A stretch of 38,761 bases of DNA from Dysgonamonadaceae bacterium (GCA_031289145.1 JAITQA010000127.1:1-38761), one strand, 5' to 3'. Shown: positions 6,705-15,535, numbered from the stretch's first letter. Made by a program: numbers and translations. Notes: generated from the sequence alone by a model not told the origin.

Positions 6705-8738
6705 ATGAAGAAAAAATATTTCAAAATACCGGTTTATATCTACTTTATTCTGGTTACATTAGTTATTATTTCCCTTTTTCCGAGAGAAGGAAAGTTCAGG
6801 TATTCGTTTTTGGAAGGCCGTCCATGGCAATACGGTTTGCTGACAGCCCCCTTCGATTTTCCTATTTACAAGACAGATGCGGAGCTAAAAAGTGAGCAGG
6901 ATACGCTTATCAATAGCTTTCAGCCTTATTTTCAATCGGATAATGAAATGGCTTCGGAACAAATCGAACGTTTCGAAAAAGATTTCGAACGCTCTTTTTT
7001 CTGGCATGATACGGCGTATAAAAAATATGTAAAAACAACGTTGTCAGAGATTTACAAACGAGGAATCGTGAGTGTGGAAGACGCTCATTTTTTAGATAAT
7101 AATCATTATCGGGATTATATGGTTGTTCAGGACAATGTCGCCATTCCGCATCCTGTCAGTGAATTATTTACAATAAAATCGGCTTATTCCTATTTTATGG
7201 ATAAATGCCCGCACAATTTGAGCGTTGATATATTGCGAAGTTTTAATCTCAATGATTATCTTCAGGATAACGTGAAATACGATGAAGCGACTACTGAAAA
7301 AGTGAAACAGGATATGATTCAGCGGATTGCCCCTTCGAATGGTATGATTCAGGCAGGCGAAAAAATCATTGACCGTGGAGAGATTGTAGGTAAAGGTACA
7401 TACGAGATACTTCGTTCCCTGAAGCAGATTTATGAAAAACAGGCAGGGACGGTCAACCGGCAGACAGGCCTTTTGACGGGTACTTTTTTGTTGATTGGCG
7501 GCCTGATGGCATGTTTCTTTTTTTATTTTTATTATTTGCGGAAAAAGATCTACCATCAGCGGAAAGATATTGTTTTTATGCTTTCTATGGTCGTTCTGTT
7601 TACGGTATTGACGGAACTTTGTACCACGTATGGTTTTTTCAGTATTTATATTATACCCTATACCATTATTCCCATTGTAATCCGTACTTTTTTTGATTCA
7701 AGGACGGCGCAAATGACCCATTGGATCGTTATCCTGATTTGTGCCATGATGACGCCCTTGCCTTTTGAGTTTATTTTGTTGCAGGCAATCGTTTGTATGG
7801 TAGCCATGTATGTGCTGAAAGATTTGACGCAACGGTCGGAGTTGATAAAATGCGCCATATACATTTTTGCGGCGTATATTTTGGTATATGTAGGTTTATT
7901 GCTTTTCCAGGATGGCGATTTTTCAAAGATAGATTGGCTTATGCTATTGTATTTCGGAATAAACTTTTTGTTTGTGATGTTCACCTATCCGTTTATTTAT
8001 ATCATTGAAAAAGTTTTCAGTTATATTTCCAATGTGACCTTGGTTGAATTGTCGGACATCAATCTTCCGATTTTGCGGAAACTTTCCGAAACCTGCCCGG
8101 GCACCTTTCAACATTCCTTGCAGGTCTCAATGTTAGGCGCTGCTGCTGCTACCAAGGTGGGCGCTAATCCGCAATTGATTCGCACCGGCGCCTTGTACCA
8201 CGACTTGGGGAAGATGTTGAATCCGAATTATTTTGTGGAGAATAAGATGGCGGGAACCAATCCGCACGAAAACCTGAGTTTCGAGCAGAGTGCGCGGATA
8301 ATTACAAGCCATGTACCTGAAGGCGTTAAGATTGCAGAGAAGAATCAGATACCGGAAGCCATTATCAAGTTTATCAAGACGCATCATGGGAAAGGGAAAG
8401 CCAAATTTTTCTACAATTCTTTCCGGAACCAGTTCCCGGATGCAGTCATAGATGAATTGGCCTTTTCCTATTCCGGCAATAATCCGGATACCAAAGAAAC
8501 CGCTATTCTGATGATGGCCGATTCGGTGGAGGCGGCCTCGCGCAGTCTGACCGATTATACCGAAGAAGCTATCCGTAATTTGGTCAACAGGATTATAGAT
8601 TCGCAAATCGCCGATGGTTTGATGAGCGAAGCGCCGCTTACTTTTCAGCATATCACCACTATCAAAAGCGTGTTTGTTGAGCGGTTATTGTCGGTATATC
8701 ATTCCCGAATCAGCTATCCGGAATTGGAGAAGCGATGA
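6705..8738 (+). CDS. 7TM-HD domain phosphohydrolase (PgpH/YqfF family)
   Basis: A 677-aa membrane phosphohydrolase. It has an N-terminal transmembrane helix (about residues 5-25), an extracytoplasmic 7TMR-HDED-type region (about 30-250), a block of hydrophobic helices (about 255-460) and a cytoplasmic HD domain with H499-D500 in ALYHDLGK, followed by NPHENLSFEQS and a THHGKGKAKFF segment. Members studied in Firmicutes (PgpH) hydrolyse cyclic di-AMP; that activity is likely but unproven for Bacteroidota. The frame is open upstream to 6570, but those codons overlap gltX, so the ATG at 6705 (MKKKYFKIPV) is taken. A strong intrinsic terminator follows the stop, so it is probably monocistronic. 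Confidence 0.9.
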   Translation: MKKKYFKIPVYIYFILVTLVIISLFPREGKFRYSFLEGRPWQYGLLTAPFDFPIYKTDAELKSEQDTLINSFQPYFQSDNEMASEQIERFEKDFERSFFWHDTAYKKYVKTTLSEIYKRGIVSVEDAHFLDNNHYRDYMVVQDNVAIPHPVSELFTIKSAYSYFMDKCPHNLSVDILRSFNLNDYLQDNVKYDEATTEKVKQDMIQRIAPSNGMIQAGEKIIDRGEIVGKGTYEILRSLKQIYEKQAGTVNRQTGLLTGTFLLIGGLMACFFFYFYYLRKKIYHQRKDIVFMLSMVVLFTVLTELCTTYGFFSIYIIPYTIIPIVIRTFFDSRTAQMTHWIVILICAMMTPLPFEFILLQAIVCMVAMYVLKDLTQRSELIKCAIYIFAAYILVYVGLLLFQDGDFSKIDWLMLLYFGINFLFVMFTYPFIYIIEKVFSYISNVTLVELSDINLPILRKLSETCPGTFQHSLQVSMLGAAAATKVGANPQLIRTGALYHDLGKMLNPNYFVENKMAGTNPHENLSFEQSARIITSHVPEGVKIAEKNQIPEAIIKFIKTHHGKGKAKFFYNSFRNQFPDAVIDELAFSYSGNNPDTKETAILMMADSVEAASRSLTDYTEEAIRNLVNRIIDSQIADGLMSEAPLTFQHITTIKSVFVERLLSVYHSRISYPELEKR

Positions 8739-8791
8739 GCAAAAAATCTTTTTCCGGATACTTGTCTGTGTCCGGAAACCTCATTTTTTGC
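8739..8791 (+). terminator. Intrinsic terminator after the 7TM-HD gene
   Basis: TTTCCGGATAC (8751-8761) pairs with GTGTCCGGAAA (8768-8778) around a 6-nt loop, with one G-T pair. An outer GCAAAAAA (8739-8746) pairs with TTTTTTGC (8784-8791), which supplies the T-run. Confidence 0.8.
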
Positions 8792-8893
8792 AAAAAACCT
8801 GCTTAAAATAAGTGAAATAATGAAAATGTGTGTAAAATACAGGAAATAAGTAACTTTTTTTGTAACTTATTTTTATGTCTGGTAAATTATGCC

Positions 8894-8901
8894 TTCCTTT
8901 G
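8894..8901 (+). promoter_or_regulatory. Weak -7 candidate for the GlsB-type gene
   Basis: TTCCTTTG matches seven of eight positions of TAnnTTTG, 44 nt before the ATG at 8946. A directly repeated GTAACTT (8850-8856 and 8862-8868) lies upstream and could be a regulator site. Confidence 0.25.
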
Positions 8902-8945
8902 CGGAAGAGTAAATATATGTATGTTTAAATTTAATCTTTTTATTT

Positions 8946-9191
8946 ATGTGGGTTTATCTTATTTGGATTCTTCTCGGCGCAGTAGCCGGGTGGTTAGCCG
9001 GACAATTGTTTAAAGGTCATGGCTTCGGTTTTATTGTGAATGTGATTGTCGGTATCGTCGGCGCATTTTTAGGTGGATGGCTTTTTGGCTTGTTGGGAAT
9101 TACCACCGGCGGCTGGATTGGCAGTTTGATTACGGCAGTTGTTGGTGCAGTGGTACTGCTATGGATTATTTCTTTGTTCAAAAAGAAATAG
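8946..9191 (+). CDS. GlsB/YeaQ/YmgE family stress-response membrane protein
   Basis: An 81-aa protein made of three glycine-rich transmembrane helices: WVYLIWILLGAVAGWLAGQLF, FIVNVIVGIVGAFLGGWLFGLLGI and GSLITAVVGAVVLLWIISLF, ending in FKKK. Length, GAVAGWLAGQL opening and GIVGAFLGGWL block are diagnostic of the transglycosylase-associated/GlsB family. Family members accumulate under general stress; their molecular role is unclear. The gene stands alone, between a terminator upstream and a bidirectional terminator downstream. Confidence 0.9.
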   Translation: MWVYLIWILLGAVAGWLAGQLFKGHGFGFIVNVIVGIVGAFLGGWLFGLLGITTGGWIGSLITAVVGAVVLLWIISLFKKK

Positions 9192-9201
9192 CCATTGCAT
9201 T

Positions 9202-9261
9202 AAAAAGGTGACGCTGTATGCGCAGCATCCTTTCCGGATGCTGCATATATAGCGTTTTTTT
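9202..9261. terminator. Bidirectional intrinsic terminator
   Basis: GCAGCATCC (9222-9230) and GGATGCTGC (9236-9244) form a perfect 9-bp stem with a 5-nt loop. ACGCT/AGCGT (9211-9215, 9251-9255) can extend it. A T-run (9255-9261) serves the forward gene, and A5 at 9202-9206 gives a T-run for the reverse cysteine-synthase gene coming from the right if read antisense, so it can end both neighbours. Confidence 0.8.
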
Positions 9262-10282
9262 ATTTTAATATTGTCACACTTTCCAACTGTATATCCGATG
9301 ACAGAAACCACTCTTTTACAGGTTCTTCTTTCGCATAGTCGGTACTCAGGTATTTTTTGCTGTCGTCTGCAAATACCGTCGTGACAACGGCGGAACCACC
9401 CAGCATGTTTTGGACTTTAACGGCGCCAAGGAAATTTCCTCCCGATGATATGCCTACACCCAAACCCAATCTACCGGCAAGTTTCTGCGCCATAATTATT
9501 GAATCGCCATCGTCCACCTGAATCACTTCGTCTAATTCATTTAATTTTACGATTGAGGGGATAAATTCATCGGAAATGCCTTGCATCCGATGCTTTCCCA
9601 CTTTGTATCCGGTAGTCAGTGTAGGAGAGTTTTGTGGTTCGAGGGGGTATATTTTTACCCGGTCATTGACACTTTTCAGATAAGACCCCACTCCCATTAC
9701 CGTTCCTCCCGTGCCCACGCCGGCCACAAAAGCATCCGGAATCAATCCTAACTGTATCAGTTGTTTTACGATTTCCGGGCCGGTTGTTTTGGCATGTGCC
9801 TCGCAATTTTTATAATTATCGAATTGACGGGGCAGGAATATTTCATCCGGTTTTTCTTTTTTTATAGCTTCTGCCATTGTAATGCTACCGAGAAATCCCC
9901 CTTCTTCCGGGCTTACCAAGCGGATATTGGCTCCAAAACTCTTGATCAGGTTGATTCGTTCCGCACTCATCCAATTCGGCATAAATATGCTTACTTCGTG
10001 TCCCATAGCTCGTCCCAAAGCAGAGAAAGAGATACCCGTATTGCCACTGGTAGCTTCCATGATATGCATCCCCGGTCGCAACTCTTCCGACTTATATGCC
10101 TCGCCCAGAATGTAGTACGCAATCCGGTCTTTGATACTGCCGGTAAAATTGTGGTATTCCGCCTTGGCATAAATCGTGCGGGACTTTCCTTTGTATTTAT
10201 AATCAATCTTTAATAAAGGTGTATCGCCTATCATAGACCATAGTCCAAGCAGGCGTTTCTGGCTTTCCATGCAGTTCGTCAT
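9260..10282 (-). CDS. PLP-dependent cysteine synthase family protein
   Basis: A 340-aa fold-type II PLP enzyme, expected to make L-cysteine from O-acetylserine and sulfide. It has NFTGSIKDR with the PLP lysine K51, the EATSGNTG substrate loop, [10 protein letters not shown] phosphate-binding loop and GISSGGN near the C-terminus. The lysine motif differs from the classical NPGGSVKDR of CysK, so it belongs to a divergent branch and related activities such as cystathionine beta-synthase-type chemistry are not excluded. The frame is open to 10333, but the -7 element at 10303-10310 places the transcript start near 10296, leaving ATG at 10282 (MTNCMESQ) or 10270. Confidence 0.85.
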   Translation of the reverse strand: MTNCMESQKRLLGLWSMIGDTPLLKIDYKYKGKSRTIYAKAEYHNFTGSIKDRIAYYILGEAYKSEELRPGMHIMEATSGNTGISFSALGRAMGHEVSIFMPNWMSAERINLIKSFGANIRLVSPEEGGFLGSITMAEAIKKEKPDEIFLPRQFDNYKNCEAHAKTTGPEIVKQLIQLGLIPDAFVAGVGTGGTVMGVGSYLKSVNDRVKIYPLEPQNSPTLTTGYKVGKHRMQGISDEFIPSIVKLNELDEVIQVDDGDSIIMAQKLAGRLGLGVGISSGGNFLGAVKVQNMLGGSAVVTTVFADDSKKYLSTDYAKEEPVKEWFLSSDIQLESVTILK

Positions 10283-10302
10283 ATTATTCTTAAATTTTAA
10301 TA

Positions 10303-10310
10303 CAAAGGTA
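10303..10310 (-). promoter_or_regulatory. -7 element of the cysteine synthase gene
   Basis: The reverse strand reads TACCTTTG, an exact TAnnTTTG match; a TTG lies about 21 nt further upstream. The leader to the ATG at 10282 is about 14 nt. Confidence 0.55.
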
Positions 10311-10495
10311 AAAAAAAAATTTGTATCTGACAATTTAATATGAATATTGTTTGATTTTGGTGATTAAGAAGCTAACAAAATGTGTATTTGGGTTGAAAAC
10401 AGGATAATAAAGGACAATATGTTTGCTGTTAAAGGGGAAAATTCTATGAATCAGGATACAGTTTCAAATTCGGTATAAAAACGAAATCCTTTACG

Positions 10496-10738
10496 TTAAG
10501 TGTAAAAAGTTCCATGCTGCGTGGATTTGTCTAATTTCCACGCTTGACGACGTAATTCTTTTGCATCAATATCATCATCTTTCCACATTCCGCGCGTTCG
10601 AGAAAAGAGTTTGTCTGCCTTTTTTTCTTCGGATTTTTCTTCGGATATTTCTGCCTCTACATTCCATGAACTAAGCAAATGCAATAATACATTCATTTGC
10701 GAACGGTCTATTCCATTTTTTAAAGTAATCTGAACCAT
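10496..10738 (-). CDS. Small hypothetical protein (80 aa), antitoxin-like tail
   Basis: Starting at the ATG at 10738 (MVQITLKNG), 20 nt after the predicted transcript start, the product is 80 aa. The N-terminal half looks like a short beta-alpha segment; the middle is acidic (EISEEKSEEKKADK); the C-terminal third (LFSRTRGMWKDDDIDAKELRRQAWK) resembles the toxin-binding tails of small Bacteroidota antitoxins (G-x-W-K-D-x-D-I-D-A-x-x-L-R-x-x-A-W). No toxin gene is visible beside it: 213 nt of non-coding sequence separate it from the cysteine synthase start. So it would be an orphan antitoxin or an unrelated regulator. The longer frame to 10843 is rejected because the promoter lies inside it. Confidence 0.5.
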   Translation of the reverse strand: MVQITLKNGIDRSQMNVLLHLLSSWNVEAEISEEKSEEKKADKLFSRTRGMWKDDDIDAKELRRQAWKLDKSTQHGTFYT

Positions 10739-10764
10739 ACGTTTTTGCTTAAAACTGCCATTCG

Positions 10765-10772
10765 CAAAGATA
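10765..10772 (-). promoter_or_regulatory. -7 element for the 80-aa gene
   Basis: The reverse strand reads TATCTTTG, an exact TAnnTTTG match, with a transcript start near 10758 and a 20-nt leader to the ATG at 10738. Confidence 0.5.
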
Positions 10773-10922
10773 CAAATACTTTTCCGGACAGCAAAATGTT
10801 GCAGACAAATATTTTTATTTTTACGTGTAAACCAATATTTCAAAGAACGACTTAAACCAAAAACTATCCGTTTACTAAGAAGAGGTACTGGTGTTTTAAA
10901 TCAATAATTTTCGCGAAAAGAT

Positions 10923-13157
10923 TCAAACAGGGTCTACATCGTATTGAATGACAATGGATTTGTATTCCTGATTTGTTTGCAATCGGGTTTGCGCTTCCTC
11001 CAGCGCTTCGCGCAGTGCATTCAATGAAGCGGATATTTCAATCTTCAACAAAATCCGGCGGATAGAGCGGTTTTGTATCCGGCTTACAGCCGGTTTGTCA
11101 GGCCCCAAGACACGGTCGCCTAATCTGTTGCGTAAAATTTCGCCCAAATAGTCTGCGGCATTGCGCAGGACTTCTTCATTTCTATGCTTCAGGTTGATAT
11201 AGATAAGCCGGAACAGGGGAGGGTACCGGAACAGTTGCCGTTCCTCCATCTGTGTTTCGTACATGCTTTCGAAATCGTGTGCGAGCACGGATTGAATCAA
11301 AAGGTGTTCGGGATGTGAAGTTTGCAAAATGACTTCTCCCTGCGTTTTCCTCCGGCCTGCCCGGCCTGCCACTTGCGACATCAATTGATAGGCGCGTTCG
11401 TAAGCCCTGAAATCCGGGAAGTTCATCAGGGAGTCGGCGCTGAGAATACCGACAAGGCTTACCTTGCCGAAATCCAATCCTTTGGAAATCATCTGTGTGC
11501 CGATTAACAGCTGTGTTTTCCCGTCTTCGAAACGTTTGATGATGTCTTCCGATGATTTTTTCTGCCGGGTTGTATCTGCGTCCATCCGGTCGACAGCGAT
11601 TCCGGGAAACAAGGCTTTTATTTCTTCCTCTACTTTTTCCGTACCGAACCCCATGGCTTTCAAATCGGCATTTCCACATTCCGGACATGATTCCGGTAAT
11701 TTTTGCGTGCGTCCACAGTAATGGCAGGTCAACCGGTTGGAATATTTATGGTAAGTGAGGCTGATGTCGCAGTATTTGCATTTGGGCGTCCAGTCGCAGA
11801 TTTTACAGCTGAGGGTGGGGGAGAAACCGCGCCGGTTGTGAAATAGTAAAACCTGTTCGCCTCTGTCTAAAGTTTCCTGTATTTTCGTTGTCAATAAGGG
11901 GGAAAAAAGTGTTTTCATCTGCTTTTTCCGTCTCAATTCTTTCACATCGACCGGCATAATTGACGGTAAAGCGGTTTCTTCGAAGCGTTTTTCCAAACGA
12001 ACTAAGCCATATTTCCCGGTTTGGGCGTTGAAATAGGATTCGATGCTAGGGGTAGCGCTGCCCAACACCACTTTTGCACCATGCATTTTTGCCAGCACAA
12101 TGGCTGCGTTCCGGGCGTGGTAACGGGGCGCCGGGTCTTGTTGTTTATAACCCGGTTCGTGTTCCTCGTCCACTATTACCAATCCCAAATCTCTGAAAGG
12201 CAGAAAGATAGAAGACCTGACTCCGAGGATAATTTTGTATGGCGAATCACCGAGCAGGTTGTTCCAGATTTCAACCTTTTCACGGTCGTTGATTTTGGAA
12301 TGATAAACCCCCATCTGATTGCCGAAGAATTTTTGAAGTCGGCCGGTTATCTGTGCCGTCAGGGCGATTTCGGGGAGCAGAAACAAGACTTGTCGGCCTT
12401 GTTCTATTACTTTTTGAATGAGGTGGGTATAAATTTCGGTTTTCCCGGCGGAAGTTACGCCGTAGAGCAGGCATACATCTTTTTCCTTGAGGAGACCGGT
12501 GATTTCGTTATGCGCCTGTTGCTGGAAAGGATTAAGTGTATTGAGTTTGCAAACTTCATGGCTGTAGGTATGTAAGCGGCTGATTTCCTTTTCAAACAGG
12601 CATAATATGCCTTTTTCGGCCAAACCGTTTAGAACGGCTGCATTTGCTTGACTTTTCGCCAGCAGTTCTTTTTTGGCTATTTCGCCCTTGCCGGTTGGGG
12701 AATAACGGACAAAAGAGAGGAGCAATTCTTCTTGTTTGGGAGACCGTTTCACGGATTGAAAAGCGTTTTCCATTGTTATGCCCGGAGCGAAACGGACAAA
12801 CGTTTCTTTTTTTGCGGTATAGGAAACGGTGGAATCGGAGCGCAATCCGGAAGGCAGCGCAGCGCTGTAGACGCTGCCCAATTTGCAGAGATAGTATTGG
12901 GATAGCCATTCCCAAAAACGGACTTGCGGTCGCCGGACAACCGGATAATCCGTTTCGACGGCCAAAACAGGTTTTATTCCCAGGATTGATTCGGGAGGTA
13001 CCTGCCGGATATAACTGACTAAGGCCGAATAATGTTTGTTTTTCCCAAATTCCACTTCTACCAGCATACCCGGCGCTATTTGCGACTCCATTTCCGGAGG
13101 TACGAAATAAGTGTAGGTATCAGCCAGAGGCGCCGGTAGAATAACTTCGATATACAT
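10923..13157 (-). CDS. priA: Primosomal replication restart helicase PriA
   Basis: A 744-aa superfamily 2 DNA helicase that reloads the replisome at stalled forks. It has an N-terminal 3'-DNA-binding domain (MYIEVILPAPLADTYTYFVP), Walker A GVTSAGKTE at about residue 230, the DEEH Walker B box and an eight-cysteine zinc region at about 450-490 (CKICDWTPKCKYCD and CHYCGRTQKLPESCPEC), then helicase motifs GTQMISKGLDF and SQVAGRAGR. Its ATG (13155-13157) shares one base with the TGA of the upstream beta-barrel gene (TGATG), so the start at 13157 is preferred over 13187. It is the last gene of a four-gene operon. Confidence 0.96.
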   Translation of the reverse strand: MYIEVILPAPLADTYTYFVPPEMESQIAPGMLVEVEFGKNKHYSALVSYIRQVPPESILGIKPVLAVETDYPVVRRPQVRFWEWLSQYYLCKLGSVYSAALPSGLRSDSTVSYTAKKETFVRFAPGITMENAFQSVKRSPKQEELLLSFVRYSPTGKGEIAKKELLAKSQANAAVLNGLAEKGILCLFEKEISRLHTYSHEVCKLNTLNPFQQQAHNEITGLLKEKDVCLLYGVTSAGKTEIYTHLIQKVIEQGRQVLFLLPEIALTAQITGRLQKFFGNQMGVYHSKINDREKVEIWNNLLGDSPYKIILGVRSSIFLPFRDLGLVIVDEEHEPGYKQQDPAPRYHARNAAIVLAKMHGAKVVLGSATPSIESYFNAQTGKYGLVRLEKRFEETALPSIMPVDVKELRRKKQMKTLFSPLLTTKIQETLDRGEQVLLFHNRRGFSPTLSCKICDWTPKCKYCDISLTYHKYSNRLTCHYCGRTQKLPESCPECGNADLKAMGFGTEKVEEEIKALFPGIAVDRMDADTTRQKKSSEDIIKRFEDGKTQLLIGTQMISKGLDFGKVSLVGILSADSLMNFPDFRAYERAYQLMSQVAGRAGRRKTQGEVILQTSHPEHLLIQSVLAHDFESMYETQMEERQLFRYPPLFRLIYINLKHRNEEVLRNAADYLGEILRNRLGDRVLGPDKPAVSRIQNRSIRRILLKIEISASLNALREALEEAQTRLQTNQEYKSIVIQYDVDPV

Positions 13158-13792
13158 CAGAAAAAGAATGCGGCTGAGAGAGACCAAATTCGGATTTTAC
13201 CCTTGCTTTCCTGATTTAGTACATCATTCGGAGGCATATAACTTGAATAATCGGGCTGATTGACAAATGCCTTGTAGTTGTCGGTCAGTCCGAGCTGATA
13301 GTTGGCGCCTATCTGTATATACGAGCCGAGTCTGATTCCGAATCCGAAATTCAGGCCGGCTCCAAACGATTTCTGTTCAAAGGTATGGAAGACGTTATCA
13401 ATAATCACATCGGCATTGTCTCCATGCAACTTGAAGCTGACATAAGGGCCTGCGGTCAGGTAAGCGCCGAGGTCGCTTACCAGGCCGAATTTGTATTTGA
13501 AATTGACGGGAATATCCAGCGCACCTTCTTTTTCTTCAAGGCTGAGGCCTTTGAATTTTAAACCCTGTTGGCTGTATAAGGTGGCAACATCCATGCCCAA
13601 ACCAATCAGCGGCAAGGTAAATTCTGCAATAAGTCCGGCCTGAAAACCTGTAAAATTATCCGGATGAATCGTTTCCGTATCAAATGCAGCCTTAGCCAGA
13701 TTAACACCGGCTTTTACGCCCAATTTGAATTCCGCATGTGCGGAAAAAACGGCAACACAACAGATAGCGACCAAGATAAATAACTTTTTCAT
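13157..13792 (-). CDS. Outer membrane beta-barrel protein (porin family)
   Basis: A 211-aa secreted protein: signal peptide MKKLFILVAICCVAVFSAHA (cleavage after AHA, residue 20) followed by alternating aromatic/hydrophobic beta-strands (FKLGVKAGVNLAKAAF, FQAGLIAEFTLPLIG, AGLNFGFGIRLGSYIQIGANYQLGL) and a terminal FFF, typical of small PorT/OmpW-like Bacteroidota barrels. The ligand is unknown. It is overlapped by 4 nt (ATGA) with the MFS transporter upstream and by 1 nt with priA downstream, so its translation is coupled to both. Confidence 0.85.
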   Translation of the reverse strand: MKKLFILVAICCVAVFSAHAEFKLGVKAGVNLAKAAFDTETIHPDNFTGFQAGLIAEFTLPLIGLGMDVATLYSQQGLKFKGLSLEEKEGALDIPVNFKYKFGLVSDLGAYLTAGPYVSFKLHGDNADVIIDNVFHTFEQKSFGAGLNFGFGIRLGSYIQIGANYQLGLTDNYKAFVNQPDYSSYMPPNDVLNQESKGKIRIWSLSAAFFF

Positions 13793-15156
13793 GTGTGCTT
13801 TCCTTTTTTAGTTCTGAAAGACGAAGCGTAAGTCCCGATTATACATAAAGCGGCACATATTTCGAAGGTTACACGGAAACTGCGCATAAACAGCGGTTGC
13901 AATTCGGGAACGAAAATCCGGTTTCCGAGGTGCAGTGACAAAGCCATCATTGCAATTCCCATGCTGAACGCTTGTCCGGTCAATCGCATGGTACCTATGG
14001 TAGCAGACGCCTGCCCATAGTATTTTTTATCGACCGAACTCATGATAATATTGGCATTGGGTGATGAAAACAATCCAAAACCAAGTCCCAGCAAAGATAA
14101 TAAAAAAACAATAAAAACGAGTGATGTGGAGGGAGAAATAAAAATTAAACCCAACAAGCCGACGAAAATGATTCCCATTCCGGATGTGGCCAGCAGGGCC
14201 GGATTGAATTTGTCGGATAATTTTCCGGCATAGAGCGAAACGAGGCATTGGACACAGGCCTGAACGATTAGCACCAGTCCGGCGTTGTGCGCATCGAATC
14301 CGCGGATGTATTGCAGGTACAGACTCATCATAAAAGCGATAGCGGAAGTACAGGCGTAATTGATTAAAGCAGAGAAGCTGGATAATCCGAAGATTTTGTT
14401 TCCCGAAAAAATGCGCACATTAAAAACAGGTTGTTTTTCTTTTAATTCGTAAAGTACGAAAAAAACAAACGCAATGATTCCGGCTGCAATCCATATCCAA
14501 GCCATGCCGACCGGCAGTTTCGAAAAACCGAATATCAGGCCGAACAGACCGATAGCAAAAATAATGGAACCTGTATAATCGAATCTTTCCCCTTTGGCCT
14601 CTATCCATTCTCCTTTCAGGAAGATAAAGGCGCCGACGATTACGAACAATCCGAGTACGCCGGTCAGGCAAAAAAGACTCTGCCAACCCCAATAATGGGT
14701 GAGTAATCCCCCGATGAATGGGCCTGAAGCCAGGGCTAAATAGACTACGGCAGTGTTGATACCAATTGCTTTTCCTCTTTCCTGTGGCGGAAAGATAGAT
14801 GTGAGAATGGCCATGCTTGTGCCGAACATCATTGCACAACCCAATCCGGAGAACGCACGGAATGCAATCAATACTTGTCCGGACGGTGAGAATCCACATA
14901 AAAATGTGGTGATACTGAAGAGGCTTATGCCGGAGATAAAAACTTTTTTACGTCCGACCAAATCTGCCAGGCGGGCAAAAGGAACCTGAAAGACAGCGGT
15001 TGCCATCAGGTAAGCTGTTGCAATCCAAGTCAGGGAGACCGCTTTCATAGAAAAGGTTTCGCTGATTTGCGGTAACGACAAATTAATAGCCGATCCCATG
15101 AAAGGGACTAAAAATGAAGCAGTACAAAGGACTGCGAGCGCCGGATTTTTTTTCAT
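13789..15156 (-). CDS. MFS transporter, DHA2-like 14-TM drug exporter
   Basis: A 455-aa inner-membrane transporter with about 14 hydrophobic segments by eye. It has the MFS loop 2-3 motif (ARLADLVGRKKVF), an antiporter-like segment at TM5 (VYLALASGPFIGG) and the early FLVPFMGSAINLSLPQI helix typical of EmrB/QacA proton-driven exporters. The substrate is unknown. It precedes and overlaps a small outer-membrane barrel gene, which could hint at envelope crossing, but no periplasmic adaptor is present, so that is only a suggestion. It follows the DUF2007 gene by 27 nt. Confidence 0.9.
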   Translation of the reverse strand: MKKNPALAVLCTASFLVPFMGSAINLSLPQISETFSMKAVSLTWIATAYLMATAVFQVPFARLADLVGRKKVFISGISLFSITTFLCGFSPSGQVLIAFRAFSGLGCAMMFGTSMAILTSIFPPQERGKAIGINTAVVYLALASGPFIGGLLTHYWGWQSLFCLTGVLGLFVIVGAFIFLKGEWIEAKGERFDYTGSIIFAIGLFGLIFGFSKLPVGMAWIWIAAGIIAFVFFVLYELKEKQPVFNVRIFSGNKIFGLSSFSALINYACTSAIAFMMSLYLQYIRGFDAHNAGLVLIVQACVQCLVSLYAGKLSDKFNPALLATSGMGIIFVGLLGLIFISPSTSLVFIVFLLSLLGLGFGLFSSPNANIIMSSVDKKYYGQASATIGTMRLTGQAFSMGIAMMALSLHLGNRIFVPELQPLFMRSFRVTFEICAALCIIGTYASSFRTKKGKHT

Positions 15157-15183
15157 TTCTGCATCAATAAAAGCGCCGACTTT

Positions 15184-15417
15184 TTATTCGGCATCCAGTA
15201 AATAATATTCAAATCCGGCCTCCCGGATAATGTGGATAGCTCTTTCTTTGTCTTCATTTTTCACCGAGAGCCGGGCGCCCGAACCCGGAGCAATGATAGA
15301 GCCATTCTGATTATTCAGAACGAACTGTATATTCTCGGAAGAAAGGATGCTTTCAACGACACCTGCTTGGATGGGAAAGGTAAAAACCGCAATGTCAACT
15401 AATTTTTCTGATTCCAT
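15184..15417 (-). CDS. DUF2007 domain protein
   Basis: A 77-aa single-domain protein. It matches the DUF2007 'putative signal transducing protein' pattern: VFTFPIQAGVVESILSSENIQF, then a conserved GARLSVKNEDKERAIHIIREAGF ending, resembling a small ferredoxin-like fold. The biochemical role is unknown. It is the first gene of the operon DUF2007-MFS-beta-barrel-priA, and its promoter overlaps that of divergent lon. Confidence 0.85.
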   Translation of the reverse strand: MESEKLVDIAVFTFPIQAGVVESILSSENIQFVLNNQNGSIIAPGSGARLSVKNEDKERAIHIIREAGFEYYLLDAE

Positions 15418-15456
15418 AAAATTTTGATTTTTTATTCAATAATCCTGTTAATAGCA

Positions 15457-15464
15457 CAAAATTA
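15457..15464 (-). promoter_or_regulatory. -7 element of the DUF2007-priA operon
   Basis: The reverse strand reads TAATTTTG, an exact TAnnTTTG match, with transcript start near 15450 and a leader of about 33 nt. Its -33 region overlaps the lon promoter. Confidence 0.55.
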
Positions 15465-15478
15465 AACAAAAATTGTTT

Positions 15479-15486
15479 TAACTTTG
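15479..15486 (+). promoter_or_regulatory. -7 element of lon
   Basis: TAACTTTG is an exact TAnnTTTG match, with transcript start near 15493 and a leader of about 43 nt to the ATG at 15536. No heat-shock-type operator was recognised. Confidence 0.55.
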
Positions 15487-15535
15487 GCATGGTAATTGTC
15501 TACAAATATAAGAACTTTGATTGATAAAAAAAATT

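Noticed and set aside
10419-10478. Forward ORF of 19 codons with AAAGGA-like ribosome site
   Set aside because: Too short and Bacteroidota rarely rely on Shine-Dalgarno; only a 7-of-8 promoter match nearby.
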